Of a DNA stretch of 62,078 bases, positions 13,841 through 20,380 are shown piece after piece (position 1 is the stretch's first letter; every line of letters begins with the position of its first letter). The stretch covers positions 1-62,078 of the IMG/VR virus record IMGVR_UViG_3300045425_000063, one strand, 5' to 3'. Made by a program: the position numbers and the translations under genes. The DNA comes from a virus. Below the pieces are notes generated by a model that was given only the letters and a program-made list of their open reading frames with translations, made no database searches and was not told the origin of the DNA.

Positions 13841-13912
13841 GAGCAGGGGTAGGAATTGAACCTACGATCTCTAGGTTATGAGCCTAGCGTCTTACCACTT
13901 GACTACCCTGCG
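13841..13912 (-). tRNA. tRNA with CAT anticodon (Met, possibly initiator or Ile2)
   Basis: Anticodon stem CTAGG/CCTAG with loop CTCATAA gives CAT. The acceptor CGCAGGG/CCCTGCT has an unpaired C1-U72, recalling the 1-72 mismatch of initiator tRNA, but the anticodon stem lacks the three G-C pairs of initiators. A separate tRNA-Ile(TAT) in the cluster makes an AUA-reading Ile2 identity less needed. Identity is unresolved. Confidence 0.88.
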
Positions 13913-13936
13913 ATGAAATTGGAGATAAACTCCAAG

Positions 13937-14007
13937 AGCGGATACACGGATTTGAACCGAGGATAAAAGTTTGGAAAACTCTTGTGTTGCCACTACACCA
14001 TATCCGC
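13937..14007 (-). tRNA. tRNA-Gly(TCC)
   Basis: Acceptor GCGGATA/TATCCGC, anticodon loop TTTCCAA (TCC), T-loop TTCAAAT. A dedicated promoter lies 11 bases upstream. Confidence 0.92.
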
Positions 14008-14017
14008 ATATAAGACA

Positions 14018-14046
14018 ATCATAAACTATTTAAGTCTGATTGTCAA
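14018..14046 (-). promoter_or_regulatory. Sigma70-type promoter for tRNA-Gly with flanking inverted repeat
   Basis: TTGACA (14041-14046) and TATGAT (14018-14023) are 17 bp apart on the minus strand. The sequence GACAATCA at the -35 side and TGATTGTC at the -10 side form an 8-bp inverted repeat with a 15-base interval. The same module precedes tRNA-Arg. Confidence 0.8.
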
Positions 14047-14115
14047 GTGTTATGGAGTAAGTGTGATATACCTCATAAGGATACAACAGGGACTTACCCT
14101 CTATCAGTTTATATA

Positions 14116-14676
14116 TTACACCATTTCTGGGATGGTGTCAAGTCTAAGTTTAGCATGTACTTCTCTGTGGCAATTAGCACATACGCATATACACTTATCA
14201 AGTTCTTTTTTCTGGTCTTCCCATTTTCTAAGTTTCATATTACCATAATTTTTATCTTTTTGAGTTGGGTCAATATGATGAAACTCTAGTGCATCAATAC
14301 ACTTATCATATCCACATCTTTCACATTTTCCACCTTTATATTCTACTGCTTTTTTCTTACTATTTCTCCATCTATCCGCATTATAATTATTATGACACTT
14401 TTTACAATTTGATTGCCATATTTTTTTATTTTCTCTCCAATACCCAGTATCTTCGGTTAATAAAATAGAACACTTGGAGCAATTTTGTATTGGTCCTTCA
14501 TCAACCTTTAATATTGGATTTGATACATAACCTTCTTTAAATGATTTATTTTCTGTTTTTAAATTGTGTTTTTTTAACCAATATCTAATTGTTGTTGGAC
14601 CTTTATTAGTTATTTTAGATATTTCTCTTATAGACATTTTACTATCTACAAAAGATTTAAGAGTAGAGTAATCCAT
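14116..14676 (-). CDS. HNH endonuclease with N-terminal helix-turn-helix
   Basis: The 186-residue protein has an N-terminal resolvase-like HTH (SIREISKITNKGPTTIRYWL), then zinc-binding Cys pairs and an HNH core: CERCGYDK, LEFHHIDPTQKD and CVCANCHREVHAK. It resembles free-standing homing endonucleases of T4-like phages. It sits between tRNA-Gly and tRNA-Arg, a typical place for such mobile genes. A late promoter enclosed by an inverted repeat lies just upstream, which suggests late-only expression. Confidence 0.85.
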   Translation of the reverse strand: MDYSTLKSFVDSKMSIREISKITNKGPTTIRYWLKKHNLKTENKSFKEGYVSNPILKVDEGPIQNCSKCSILLTEDTGYWRENKKIWQSNCKKCHNNYNADRWRNSKKKAVEYKGGKCERCGYDKCIDALEFHHIDPTQKDKNYGNMKLRKWEDQKKELDKCICVCANCHREVHAKLRLDTIPEMV

Positions 14677-14717
14677 TAGTTCAGCGGATATATATTATTA
14701 TTTATACAACTGAACTA
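14677..14717 (-). promoter_or_regulatory. Late promoter inside a translation-blocking hairpin (HNH gene)
   Basis: TATAAATA (14699-14706, minus strand) lies between the two arms of an 8-bp perfect inverted repeat, TAGTTCAG/CTGAACTA (14710-14717 and 14677-14684). The 3' arm abuts the ATG. Read-through RNA could fold and cover the ribosome site, whereas RNA from the late promoter would lack the 5' arm. Confidence 0.65.
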
Positions 14718-14723
14718 TTAAAG

Positions 14724-14796
14724 CAGGCATACCTGGATTTGAACCAGGGATAAGGCTTTAGAAGAGCCGTGTGATAGTCCACTTCACTATATGCCC
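14724..14796 (-). tRNA. tRNA-Arg(TCT)
   Basis: Acceptor GGGCATA/TATGCCT (terminal G-U), anticodon loop CTTCTAA (TCT), T-loop TTCAAAT with stem CCTGG/CCAGG. The anticodon stem has one mismatch at its outer end. A dedicated promoter lies 8 bases upstream. Confidence 0.9.
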
Positions 14797-14804
14797 ATAA
14801 GACA

Positions 14805-14833
14805 ATCATACCAAAATTTGATTTGATTGTCAA
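14805..14833 (-). promoter_or_regulatory. Sigma70-type promoter for tRNA-Arg with flanking inverted repeat
   Basis: TTGACA (14828-14833) and TATGAT (14805-14810) are 17 bp apart on the minus strand, with the same GACAATCA / TGATTGTC inverted repeat and 15-base interval as the tRNA-Gly promoter. Transcription would start within a few bases of the mature tRNA 5' end. Confidence 0.8.
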
Positions 14834-14907
14834 ATGAGTCGTAAAGGAGTTGAACCTTTCTCTACCGGTTAAAAGCCGGGTGCATAAACCGATCTGCCAA
14901 CAACTCA
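14834..14907 (-). tRNA. tRNA-Lys(TTT)
   Basis: Acceptor TGAGTTG/CGACTCA, anticodon loop CTTTTAA (TTT) with stem CCCGG/CCGGT (outer C-U mismatch), T-loop TTCAACT. It is the first tRNA of the cluster in the direction of transcription. Confidence 0.9.
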
Positions 14908-14966
14908 TAAGAAGAGAAGACCCGAACATTTCCAGACCTTCTCTGTGGTCTCTCAACCACCCTTAT

Positions 14967-14995
14967 AGAATAGCACCCAAGACCCGTGCTGTCAA
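14967..14995 (-). promoter_or_regulatory. Sigma70-type promoter upstream of the tRNA cluster
   Basis: TTGACA (14990-14995) and TATTCT (14967-14972) are 17 bp apart on the minus strand. The -35 box includes the TGA stop of the histone-like gene. The leader to tRNA-Lys is about 53 bases and contains short hairpins. Confidence 0.7.
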
Positions 14996-15183
14996 CCCTT
15001 TGCTTCCTTACGGGCGTTCTTCTCTTCAGTAATCTCGCCTCTACGGGTCTTAACCAGTTTACCGACCTCTTGTAGCGCCTTACGGGCACGAGTACCAGCA
15101 GCATTATTACCGGCAGTGAACTTTTCGTCTTCCACTTTCCACGCTTCAATAGCAGTCAGTAGTTCTTGTGATGTTTGTGACAT
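14992..15183 (-). CDS. Histone H1/Hc1-like small basic protein
   Basis: The 63-residue protein (MSQTSQELLTAIEAWKVEDE) contains FTAGNNAAGTRARKALQEVG and a Lys/Arg-rich end. This resembles the helical Hc1/H1-like DNA-binding family (Asn-x-x-Ala-Gly-x-Arg-x-Arg pattern). It may bind nucleic acid. GGAG lies 8 bases before the ATG at 15183, which is preferred over the ATG at 15195. Confidence 0.65.
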   Translation of the reverse strand: MSQTSQELLTAIEAWKVEDEKFTAGNNAAGTRARKALQEVGKLVKTRRGEITEEKNARKEAKG

Positions 15184-15226
15184 AATAATCTCCAATAAAA
15201 TAAGATATGTTTATATATAACACTTT

Positions 15227-15658
15227 TTACTTACAGTCATCAACCCAAGGGGCACATATTCGCATCGGTGGAGCAAGTGACTTACATTCTGCAGTATAAC
15301 ATAAGGTCTCATCATTCACCTCATCTATGTAAATTGGTTTATATTTTTTATCATAATCGGAAATAATCCGATCATACTCGGGAATTACATCACGAATTGC
15401 TCTATCAACTTCCAATTCAATTCTTGCTTCCAATTCCTTTTCACTCTCAGTTCTTGGAAGTTCGTGACTTAGACCTAACTGCTGAAGAATCAGAGTATAA
15501 ATTTTCCAAAGTTCTTTTTCACTCATCTTCAACCATCCCGATAAAGAAACTATTATCAATACGGCAATAGAACCAAAAATAATTGATTTGATTCTTTTAG
15601 AACTTACAATAGGAAGAGTGGTAAGTTTTCCGCCCCTAACCTCAAAGAGTTTAAACAT
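15227..15658 (-). CDS. Single-span membrane protein of unknown function
   Basis: The 143-residue protein (start MFKLFEVRGG at 15658, AGGAG just upstream) has one membrane helix over about residues 25-42 and a charged helical domain. The C-terminus has several Cys (CYTAEC, RICAPWVDDC) that could form disulfides in the periplasm. It overlaps the preceding gene by 8 bases. No family is recognised. Confidence 0.6.
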   Translation of the reverse strand: MFKLFEVRGGKLTTLPIVSSKRIKSIIFGSIAVLIIVSLSGWLKMSEKELWKIYTLILQQLGLSHELPRTESEKELEARIELEVDRAIRDVIPEYDRIISDYDKKYKPIYIDEVNDETLCYTAECKSLAPPMRICAPWVDDCK

Positions 15659-15932
15659 CATTCTCCTCATATTCTTTAATTGACTTATCCAAAACTCTTT
15701 CAATTCGATAAGTTATGAGTTCAGAATCTTGAATTATATAATCATTTAGAATATCAATACCCATAGAAGATTGAACTTCATCGAGTAAATTGAAAACTTT
15801 TTTCTTTTGAACTCCAGGAATGAGTGAAATTGCATCTAATGAGAAATGAACAATCGCACCGATCTTAATCCACTCTTTCAAAGATTTCTTTTGTTTACCA
15901 TACTTAAACTCAAAAATATTAAACTTGCTCAT
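15651..15932 (-). CDS. Small conserved phage protein
   Basis: The 93-residue protein starts MSKFNIFEFKYGKQKK and ends in an acidic tail (YEENDV). GGAGG lies 9 bases before the chosen ATG (15932). It has one mildly hydrophobic helix (IGAIVHFSLDAISLIPG). Function is unknown; it forms an overlapping block with its two neighbours. Confidence 0.65.
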   Translation of the reverse strand: MSKFNIFEFKYGKQKKSLKEWIKIGAIVHFSLDAISLIPGVQKKKVFNLLDEVQSSMGIDILNDYIIQDSELITYRIERVLDKSIKEYEENDV

Positions 15933-16212
15933 TGAAGAAATCCTCCAGAGCATCATCTAACATTTGTTTGGCATCTATTTGCTTCTTTGATTCTCTCATC
16001 TTCTTGGTATCAAAGGTAAGTGTAGGTGTAATATCTCCATTTTCTTCTACCTTAACCTTTGTGCCAAATATAGTTCCTTCTGGTTGAACTTCTACTGAGT
16101 TATGAGAATTTAATTTAATTTCACCAATATCTGACTCCACCTTTAGATATCCTGCCTTTGCAACAATATCTACATTATCTTCTGGTTCTTTTGGTGCGTT
16201 TTCTATAGACAT
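15919..16212 (-). CDS. Small acidic phage protein of unknown function
   Basis: The 97-residue protein has a beta-rich middle (VESDIGEIKLNSHNSVEVQP, GTKVKVEENGDITPTLTFD) and a helical acidic C-terminus (LDDALEDFFNEQV). It overlaps the next gene by 14 bases. The start codon directly follows the U-tract of a terminator, so translation of read-through RNA may be low. Confidence 0.65.
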   Translation of the reverse strand: MSIENAPKEPEDNVDIVAKAGYLKVESDIGEIKLNSHNSVEVQPEGTIFGTKVKVEENGDITPTLTFDTKKMRESKKQIDAKQMLDDALEDFFNEQV

Positions 16213-16240
16213 AAAAAAGGAGGGTTATGAGTTCCCTCCT
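16213..16240 (-). terminator. Intrinsic terminator after the tail-type lysozyme gene
   Basis: A 7-bp G/C-rich stem (16218-16224 with 16234-16240) is followed on the minus strand by six T residues that run into the next ATG. A TAAATA late-promoter-like motif lies just upstream of the hairpin. Confidence 0.85.
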
Positions 16241-16263
16241 ATATTTATTCAATTTTATGAAAT

Positions 16264-16908
16264 TTAGACTTCAGTAAGAACCATCTTATTAGCATAACCA
16301 TAAGCAAAGTCAGTTCTTGCCCCATGATGTCCCCAACGTATCCATTTACTCGCAAGTCGCATATAATCAGTAATGGATTTACCGGGAGTTTTCATTTGAT
16401 TCTCAATCATCTTCCAATCACCCTCATGCAGCATGTAGTCAAGTTGTGTATTCAGTGATGAAGGATTGCCACCAGTACGGGCAGCATGTCTTCCTAGTCC
16501 ATTATATCTTGAGGCATTAGTCCATTGAATCAATCCATAACCACCACTTGTACAAGCACTATAAGACACTCTAGCACCACCCTCACACACATTAGGAGTG
16601 AAGGTAGACTCTTGTCGGATATTGCCCATAATGGTTGCTATGGCGTTTTTGTCAGTAATTCCACGATTCTGTAAAAATTCTACAGTCTTCGTTTCATTAG
16701 TATTACATCCTTTACAAACTAATCGTTTTACCTTAGGTTTTTCGGGAACAACCTCTTTGGTCTCTGTCTCTTGTGTATGACCTTCAGGAACAATTGAAAA
16801 TGGTTGTACTGCTGAAGATGTTGCCATACTCGGTGCTGGCAGTGTTGCCGCTGATGTTGCAACCGCACCCAAAATTGCTACGGTTACATTTGTTAGGTTT
16901 TTAAGCAT
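16264..16908 (-). CDS. Exported phage tail-type lysozyme
   Basis: The 214-residue protein starts with a probable signal peptide (MLKNLTNVTVAILGAVATSA), a proline/glutamate linker with a CKGC motif (about 65-68), and then a tail-lysozyme-like domain: VEFLQNRGITDKNAIATIMG, NIRQESTF (likely catalytic Glu), GGYGLIQWT and LDYMLHEGDW. It probably cleaves peptidoglycan from the periplasm. Export by a host signal peptide would make it distinct from the cytoplasmic T4-type lysozyme at 889-1506. Confidence 0.75.
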   Translation of the reverse strand: MLKNLTNVTVAILGAVATSAATLPAPSMATSSAVQPFSIVPEGHTQETETKEVVPEKPKVKRLVCKGCNTNETKTVEFLQNRGITDKNAIATIMGNIRQESTFTPNVCEGGARVSYSACTSGGYGLIQWTNASRYNGLGRHAARTGGNPSSLNTQLDYMLHEGDWKMIENQMKTPGKSITDYMRLASKWIRWGHHGARTDFAYGYANKMVLTEV

Positions 16909-17011
16909 TTAGTTTAATAGAATTCGGCATCCGTATAGAAGAGGGGTATACCACCTCTCTCGAAGGGCATCTTCCACGGCTCTAGGTGTCACGTCACAGA
17001 CTCATTATGAC

Positions 17012-17034
17012 AAAACCCACCTTTTGAGTGGGTT
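17012..17034 (-). terminator. Hairpin at the 5' end of the tail-lysozyme transcript / terminator of the upstream gene
   Basis: A 7-bp stem AACCCAC/GTGGGTT (17014-17020 with 17028-17034) is followed on the minus strand by TTTTGTC. It begins within a base of the start site predicted for the promoter at 17042-17070, so it could stop only RNA coming from upstream. Confidence 0.6.
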
Positions 17035-17041
17035 CCTTTGA

Positions 17042-17070
17042 ATTATATAAGGTTATTTAGGTTCTGTCAA
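17042..17070 (-). promoter_or_regulatory. Consensus sigma70-type promoter for the tail-lysozyme gene
   Basis: Perfect TTGACA (17065-17070) and TATAAT (17042-17047), 17 bp apart on the minus strand. The -35 contains the TGA stop of the upstream gene. The leader to the lysozyme start is about 127 bases and holds a second hairpin (around 16949-16961). Confidence 0.85.
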
Positions 17071-17423
17071 GAGTTCGGTTTCCTCACATCCACTTCTTGC
17101 TCATCAGTCCACTCATTATCTTCTAGACAAAGATAATCCAGTTCTTCAGTACCTTCTGGAATATTAATCCATTCATCAAACTCGGCAAGAAGTGCTTTTG
17201 CATTCTTATGGCGATCTGCTTCGTGAAGAAGTTCAATCTTTTTTACGGCCCAGTCACGCACATCAGACACATAAGAGTTTTCAATGGTTGATTCCAAGAT
17301 TTCTTCGTCCTCAATAATTTGGTTTTCAGATTCTTTGCGGACCTGAGGTTTTTCATAGTCTACTGAGGATTCTTCTTTTGTCAAGTAGTTGTAGAGTTTT
17401 GATAATGCTCTAAAAATTTTCAT
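17067..17423 (-). CDS. Acidic phage protein of unknown function
   Basis: The 118-residue protein (MKIFRALSKLYNYLTKEE) is rich in Glu and Asp, with a helical middle (RDWAVKKIELLHEADRHKNA) and an acidic end. It has no recognised motif. Its stop codon forms part of the -35 box of the next promoter. Confidence 0.6.
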   Translation of the reverse strand: MKIFRALSKLYNYLTKEESSVDYEKPQVRKESENQIIEDEEILESTIENSYVSDVRDWAVKKIELLHEADRHKNAKALLAEFDEWINIPEGTEELDYLCLEDNEWTDEQEVDVRKPNS

Positions 17424-17498
17424 AAGAATTTTAAACTATATATCCAGCATACCACAAAAACTCACAGCATACATAGTACTATTAGTAATACTTATAGA

Positions 17499-17924
17499 AT
17501 GACTTGGAAGTATAATAATATAGATTTTGTAGAAGTTCCTAAAGGTATGGAAGGGTTTGTATATCTAATTACAAATCTAGTAAACGATAAGAAATATATT
17601 GGTAAAAAACACTTCTGGACTCGTCAAAAAGATCGTAAGACCGGTAGAAGAAAAACTAAAGAAAGTGAATGGCAAAAATATTACGGATCTTGTGATGAAT
17701 TAATCTCAGATGTAAAAGTATTGGGAGAAGATAAGTTCTTAAGAGAAATCTTGTACTTATGTCCTCATAAGAAATCTATGAGTTTTTATGAGACTATGGA
17801 ACAATTTAAAAGAGATGTAATCTTAAGAGAAGATTATTACAATACAAATGTAGAGGGTAAATTCTTTAGTAGCGAAGTTCAGAATCTTTATAGTATTGTT
17901 GAAAACAGTTTATTAATAGAATAA
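17499..17924 (+). CDS. GIY-YIG endonuclease, SegE-like
   Basis: The 141-residue protein has a GIY-YIG core: GFVYLITNLVNDKKYIGKKH, then a catalytic-type Arg/Lys region, ESEWQKYYGSCDEL and a C-terminal acid residue (YETMEQFKR). This matches the free-standing SegE-type endonucleases of T4-like phages. It is the only gene on the plus strand between 1 kb and the right edge, which suggests insertion as a mobile gene. It shares a bidirectional terminator with its convergent neighbour. Confidence 0.75.
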   Translation: MTWKYNNIDFVEVPKGMEGFVYLITNLVNDKKYIGKKHFWTRQKDRKTGRRKTKESEWQKYYGSCDELISDVKVLGEDKFLREILYLCPHKKSMSFYETMEQFKRDVILREDYYNTNVEGKFFSSEVQNLYSIVENSLLIE

Positions 17925-17950
17925 AAAAGAGGGTCTTGAGGACCCTCTTT
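17923..17950. terminator. Bidirectional terminator between convergent genes
   Basis: A 10-bp perfect stem (17926-17935 with 17941-17950, 5-base loop). On the minus strand it is followed by six T residues; on the plus strand the tail is only TTT. It is therefore stronger for the minus-strand gene at 17966-19069. Confidence 0.85.
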
Positions 17951-17965
17951 GAATAATTATTTAAT

Positions 17966-19069
17966 TCATCTATTTCTTTGTCTTTCAATATAAGCGTCTA
18001 GTTCTGCTTTTTTTTGCTCAGGAGTTTTCTTTTTTTGATTCTCATCATATGCTTTAACGGCATCTAAATGTGCTTGGTCTGGTTTTCCTTTTGGATTAGT
18101 ATACACATTCATTGGTCCAGAAGCAGGACGACCTCTTGGATCCAGTTTTACCTCAAGAATCTCCTCTCTCCACTCTTCACTCATATTTGCCATAATGACA
18201 GTTGCTGCTTCTTCAGTATCAGCAAAACCTTCATCAAGAAGGTGTTCAAGAACTAAATCATAGAGGTCTACATCTTCACCTAATCTACGAGCAACATTTC
18301 TAGCACCTCTTGAGACCGCTCTTGCTGCCCCACCAAGAAGACCTTTAGCACCTTTCTTTGCTGCTGATCCTGCATCTCTCAGTCTCCCCTGAGCAGCATC
18401 ACTAGATGATTTAACTGCTCCTGCTGCCCTCTCTCCAGCAGATCTTACTTTTTCAGCACCTCTGCCAAGTTTTGCTTGGGCGCGGGATGCCAAATCTTTT
18501 ACTACTGCACCACGAAGTGCTCTACGCTTTGCTGGGTCTTTTGATCTTGCAGAAAGACCAGGACCAGGACCACCAATCCCCCTGTTTGATGCATATCTTG
18601 CAGCGGGAGCATCAACTGCTTTAAACTTTGCTTCCTTTGCTCCAGATTTAATATCACCAGCAGTTTTCTTTACTGTGGACTTAACATCACTTGCTACTTT
18701 TTTGACGGTGCCCTTAATTTTATCAATATTCGCTGCTATTTTCTCTTTCCTTACTACAGAAGCACCTCTAGATCTTGCCCCTTTAGCGGATTTTTCAGAT
18801 TCTTCTGCATCCCTTTTTCTCTGTGCGATACGAGAAGCCATATCCACTCTTGCTTCTGAAAAAACTTCTTCAAAGATTTCTTCCACTTCATCAATATCGT
18901 ATCCTTCGTCAAGCATACTATAAATAGACTCTTCTACGATTTCCTCTAACTCGTCATCATATAGTTCTTCAATACTCTCAAGAAGAATTGTTTCCTCAGT
19001 GAGAAGTTCTTCTCTAAGGTCTTCATTATAAACAGCAGCGTATGCTTCGTAAATGTTGAAAGAAGTCAT
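17966..19069 (-). CDS. Bipartite charged protein, putative virion protein
   Basis: The 367-residue protein has a very acidic N-terminus (1-72, e.g. EELLTEETILLESIEELYDD), a long Lys/Arg/Ala/Gly-rich middle (75-275) and a mixed C-terminal domain. The start MTSFNIYEAYAAVYNE is typical of cyanophage proteins expressed late. A TATAAATA late promoter lies 31 bases upstream. The basic middle could contact DNA inside the head. Function is inferred from composition and promoter only. Confidence 0.6.
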   Translation of the reverse strand: MTSFNIYEAYAAVYNEDLREELLTEETILLESIEELYDDELEEIVEESIYSMLDEGYDIDEVEEIFEEVFSEARVDMASRIAQRKRDAEESEKSAKGARSRGASVVRKEKIAANIDKIKGTVKKVASDVKSTVKKTAGDIKSGAKEAKFKAVDAPAARYASNRGIGGPGPGLSARSKDPAKRRALRGAVVKDLASRAQAKLGRGAEKVRSAGERAAGAVKSSSDAAQGRLRDAGSAAKKGAKGLLGGAARAVSRGARNVARRLGEDVDLYDLVLEHLLDEGFADTEEAATVIMANMSEEWREEILEVKLDPRGRPASGPMNVYTNPKGKPDQAHLDAVKAYDENQKKKTPEQKKAELDAYIERQRNR

Positions 19070-19099
19070 GTTAATTCTTAAAGTCTTACAATTTATATT

Positions 19100-19107
19100 T
19101 ATTTATA
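19100..19107 (-). promoter_or_regulatory. T4-type late promoter
   Basis: TATAAATA on the minus strand, 31 bases before the gene at 17966-19069, directly following the U-tract of the nrdB terminator. Confidence 0.75.
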
Positions 19108-19130
19108 AAAAAAGGGAGTTAGAAACTCCC
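19107..19130 (-). terminator. Intrinsic terminator of nrdB
   Basis: Stem GGGAGTT/AACTCCC (19114-19120 with 19124-19130, AGAA-type loop) is followed by seven T residues on the minus strand. Confidence 0.9.
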
Positions 19131-19136
19131 AGAGTA

Positions 19137-20312
19137 TTAAAGTTTAAATCCACTAAATGTATCAGTCTTAACATCTTGCTTAATTCCACCAACCATATAA
19201 GATTCAACTTCCGTTTCTTGTGGTGCAACTTGAAGACCTTTAGAGGAAATCCAATGTTGTGTCCAAGGAAGTGGATTGTTATTTGCGGCAATATCATAAA
19301 CTGGTTTAAGACCAATTCCTTTCATACGACGATTTGCAATCCACTCAACATACTGTTGAAGAAGTTTATCATTAAGACCGATCATAGAACCATCTTTAAA
19401 TAGATAATCTGCCCACTTCTTTTCTTCATTTACTGCACGATCAAACATTGCATAAACCCACTCTTCTTCTTCTTTTGCGATCTGTTGCATTTCAGGATCA
19501 TCACCTTCTTTCCATTTGTTTAGAATGTTTTGAGTAAGTGCTAGGTGTTGATTTTCGTCTCTTGCGATGAGTGATATGATTTTCGCAGATCCTTCCATAA
19601 GTTTGAGTTCACCAAAGGCGAAACTGCAAGCAAAACTAACGTAGAAGCGAATACCTTCAAGAATATTAACGTTTGCGACTGCTCTATAGAGTTTTCGTTT
19701 GACATCATTGAGATTTTCCTTTGCGTAAGTGACTCCCTCAAGTCTGTGCTTCCAGGATTCGGAAGCACCATAACCTTGTGCTGAATTAATGAAGTCATTA
19801 TAAGACTCTGTAACGCTCTCAGCGCGTTCTAGGATACGCTCATCGTGAATAATAGTATCAAAGATCTCAGAAGGATCTGAATAGATATTTTTAATGATAT
19901 AGGTATATGAACGACTATGGATCATTTCCATAAATTCCCATACAGTCATACATGCTTCCAGTTCAGGAAGAGAACAATATGGTAGAAATGCCATACCTGG
20001 ACCACGACCCTGAATAGAGTCAAGCATAATTTGATACTTCAAATTAGAAGTATAAATGTGCTTTTGTTCTGGACGTAGAGTTTGATAGTCACCACGATCT
20101 TTCTGCAGAGATACCTCTTCAGGTCTCCAGAAATATCCAAGTTGTTGGGTAGTTAGTTTATCAAAAACAGGGTACTTATATGAGTCATATCTTTGAACTC
20201 CAAGAGGAGCACCGAAGAACATTGGTTGCTTTTTGGTATTTACTTCTTCCGTATTAAAAACGGTCATTCCTTTAATTTTTAGTTCTTCGGGTGACATAAA
20301 ATTGTACTGCAT
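19137..20312 (-). CDS. nrdB: Class Ia ribonucleotide reductase, beta subunit
   Basis: The protein of up to 391 residues contains QPMFFGAPLGVQRYD, YFWRPEEVSLQKDR, SIQGRGPG, the metal/radical motif FMEMIHSRSYTYI (Glu, His and the radical Tyr), and the second Glu/His set (FGELKLMEGSAK, ARDENQHLAL). The tail VGGIKQDVKTDTFSGFKL matches the NrdA-binding end. It houses the diiron-tyrosyl radical for NrdA. Residue 16 (MTVFNTEEV, 20267) is a possible alternative start. Confidence 0.97.
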   Translation of the reverse strand: MQYNFMSPEELKIKGMTVFNTEEVNTKKQPMFFGAPLGVQRYDSYKYPVFDKLTTQQLGYFWRPEEVSLQKDRGDYQTLRPEQKHIYTSNLKYQIMLDSIQGRGPGMAFLPYCSLPELEACMTVWEFMEMIHSRSYTYIIKNIYSDPSEIFDTIIHDERILERAESVTESYNDFINSAQGYGASESWKHRLEGVTYAKENLNDVKRKLYRAVANVNILEGIRFYVSFACSFAFGELKLMEGSAKIISLIARDENQHLALTQNILNKWKEGDDPEMQQIAKEEEEWVYAMFDRAVNEEKKWADYLFKDGSMIGLNDKLLQQYVEWIANRRMKGIGLKPVYDIAANNNPLPWTQHWISSKGLQVAPQETEVESYMVGGIKQDVKTDTFSGFKL

Positions 20313-20380
20313 ACTTTCTCTTTGATTAATTTGAACTCAACTCACCCTAACATATTTAAGGTTTTTAATTGTTATGAAAC

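Noticed and set aside
14047-14115. Possible extra tRNA between tRNA-Gly and the HNH gene
   Set aside because: No T-loop consensus, acceptor pairing or 7-base anticodon loop could be formed; treated as the 3' flank of the HNH gene.
14862-15149. 95-codon basic frame on the minus strand
   Set aside because: It overlaps tRNA-Lys and the histone-like gene in another frame and lacks a ribosome site.
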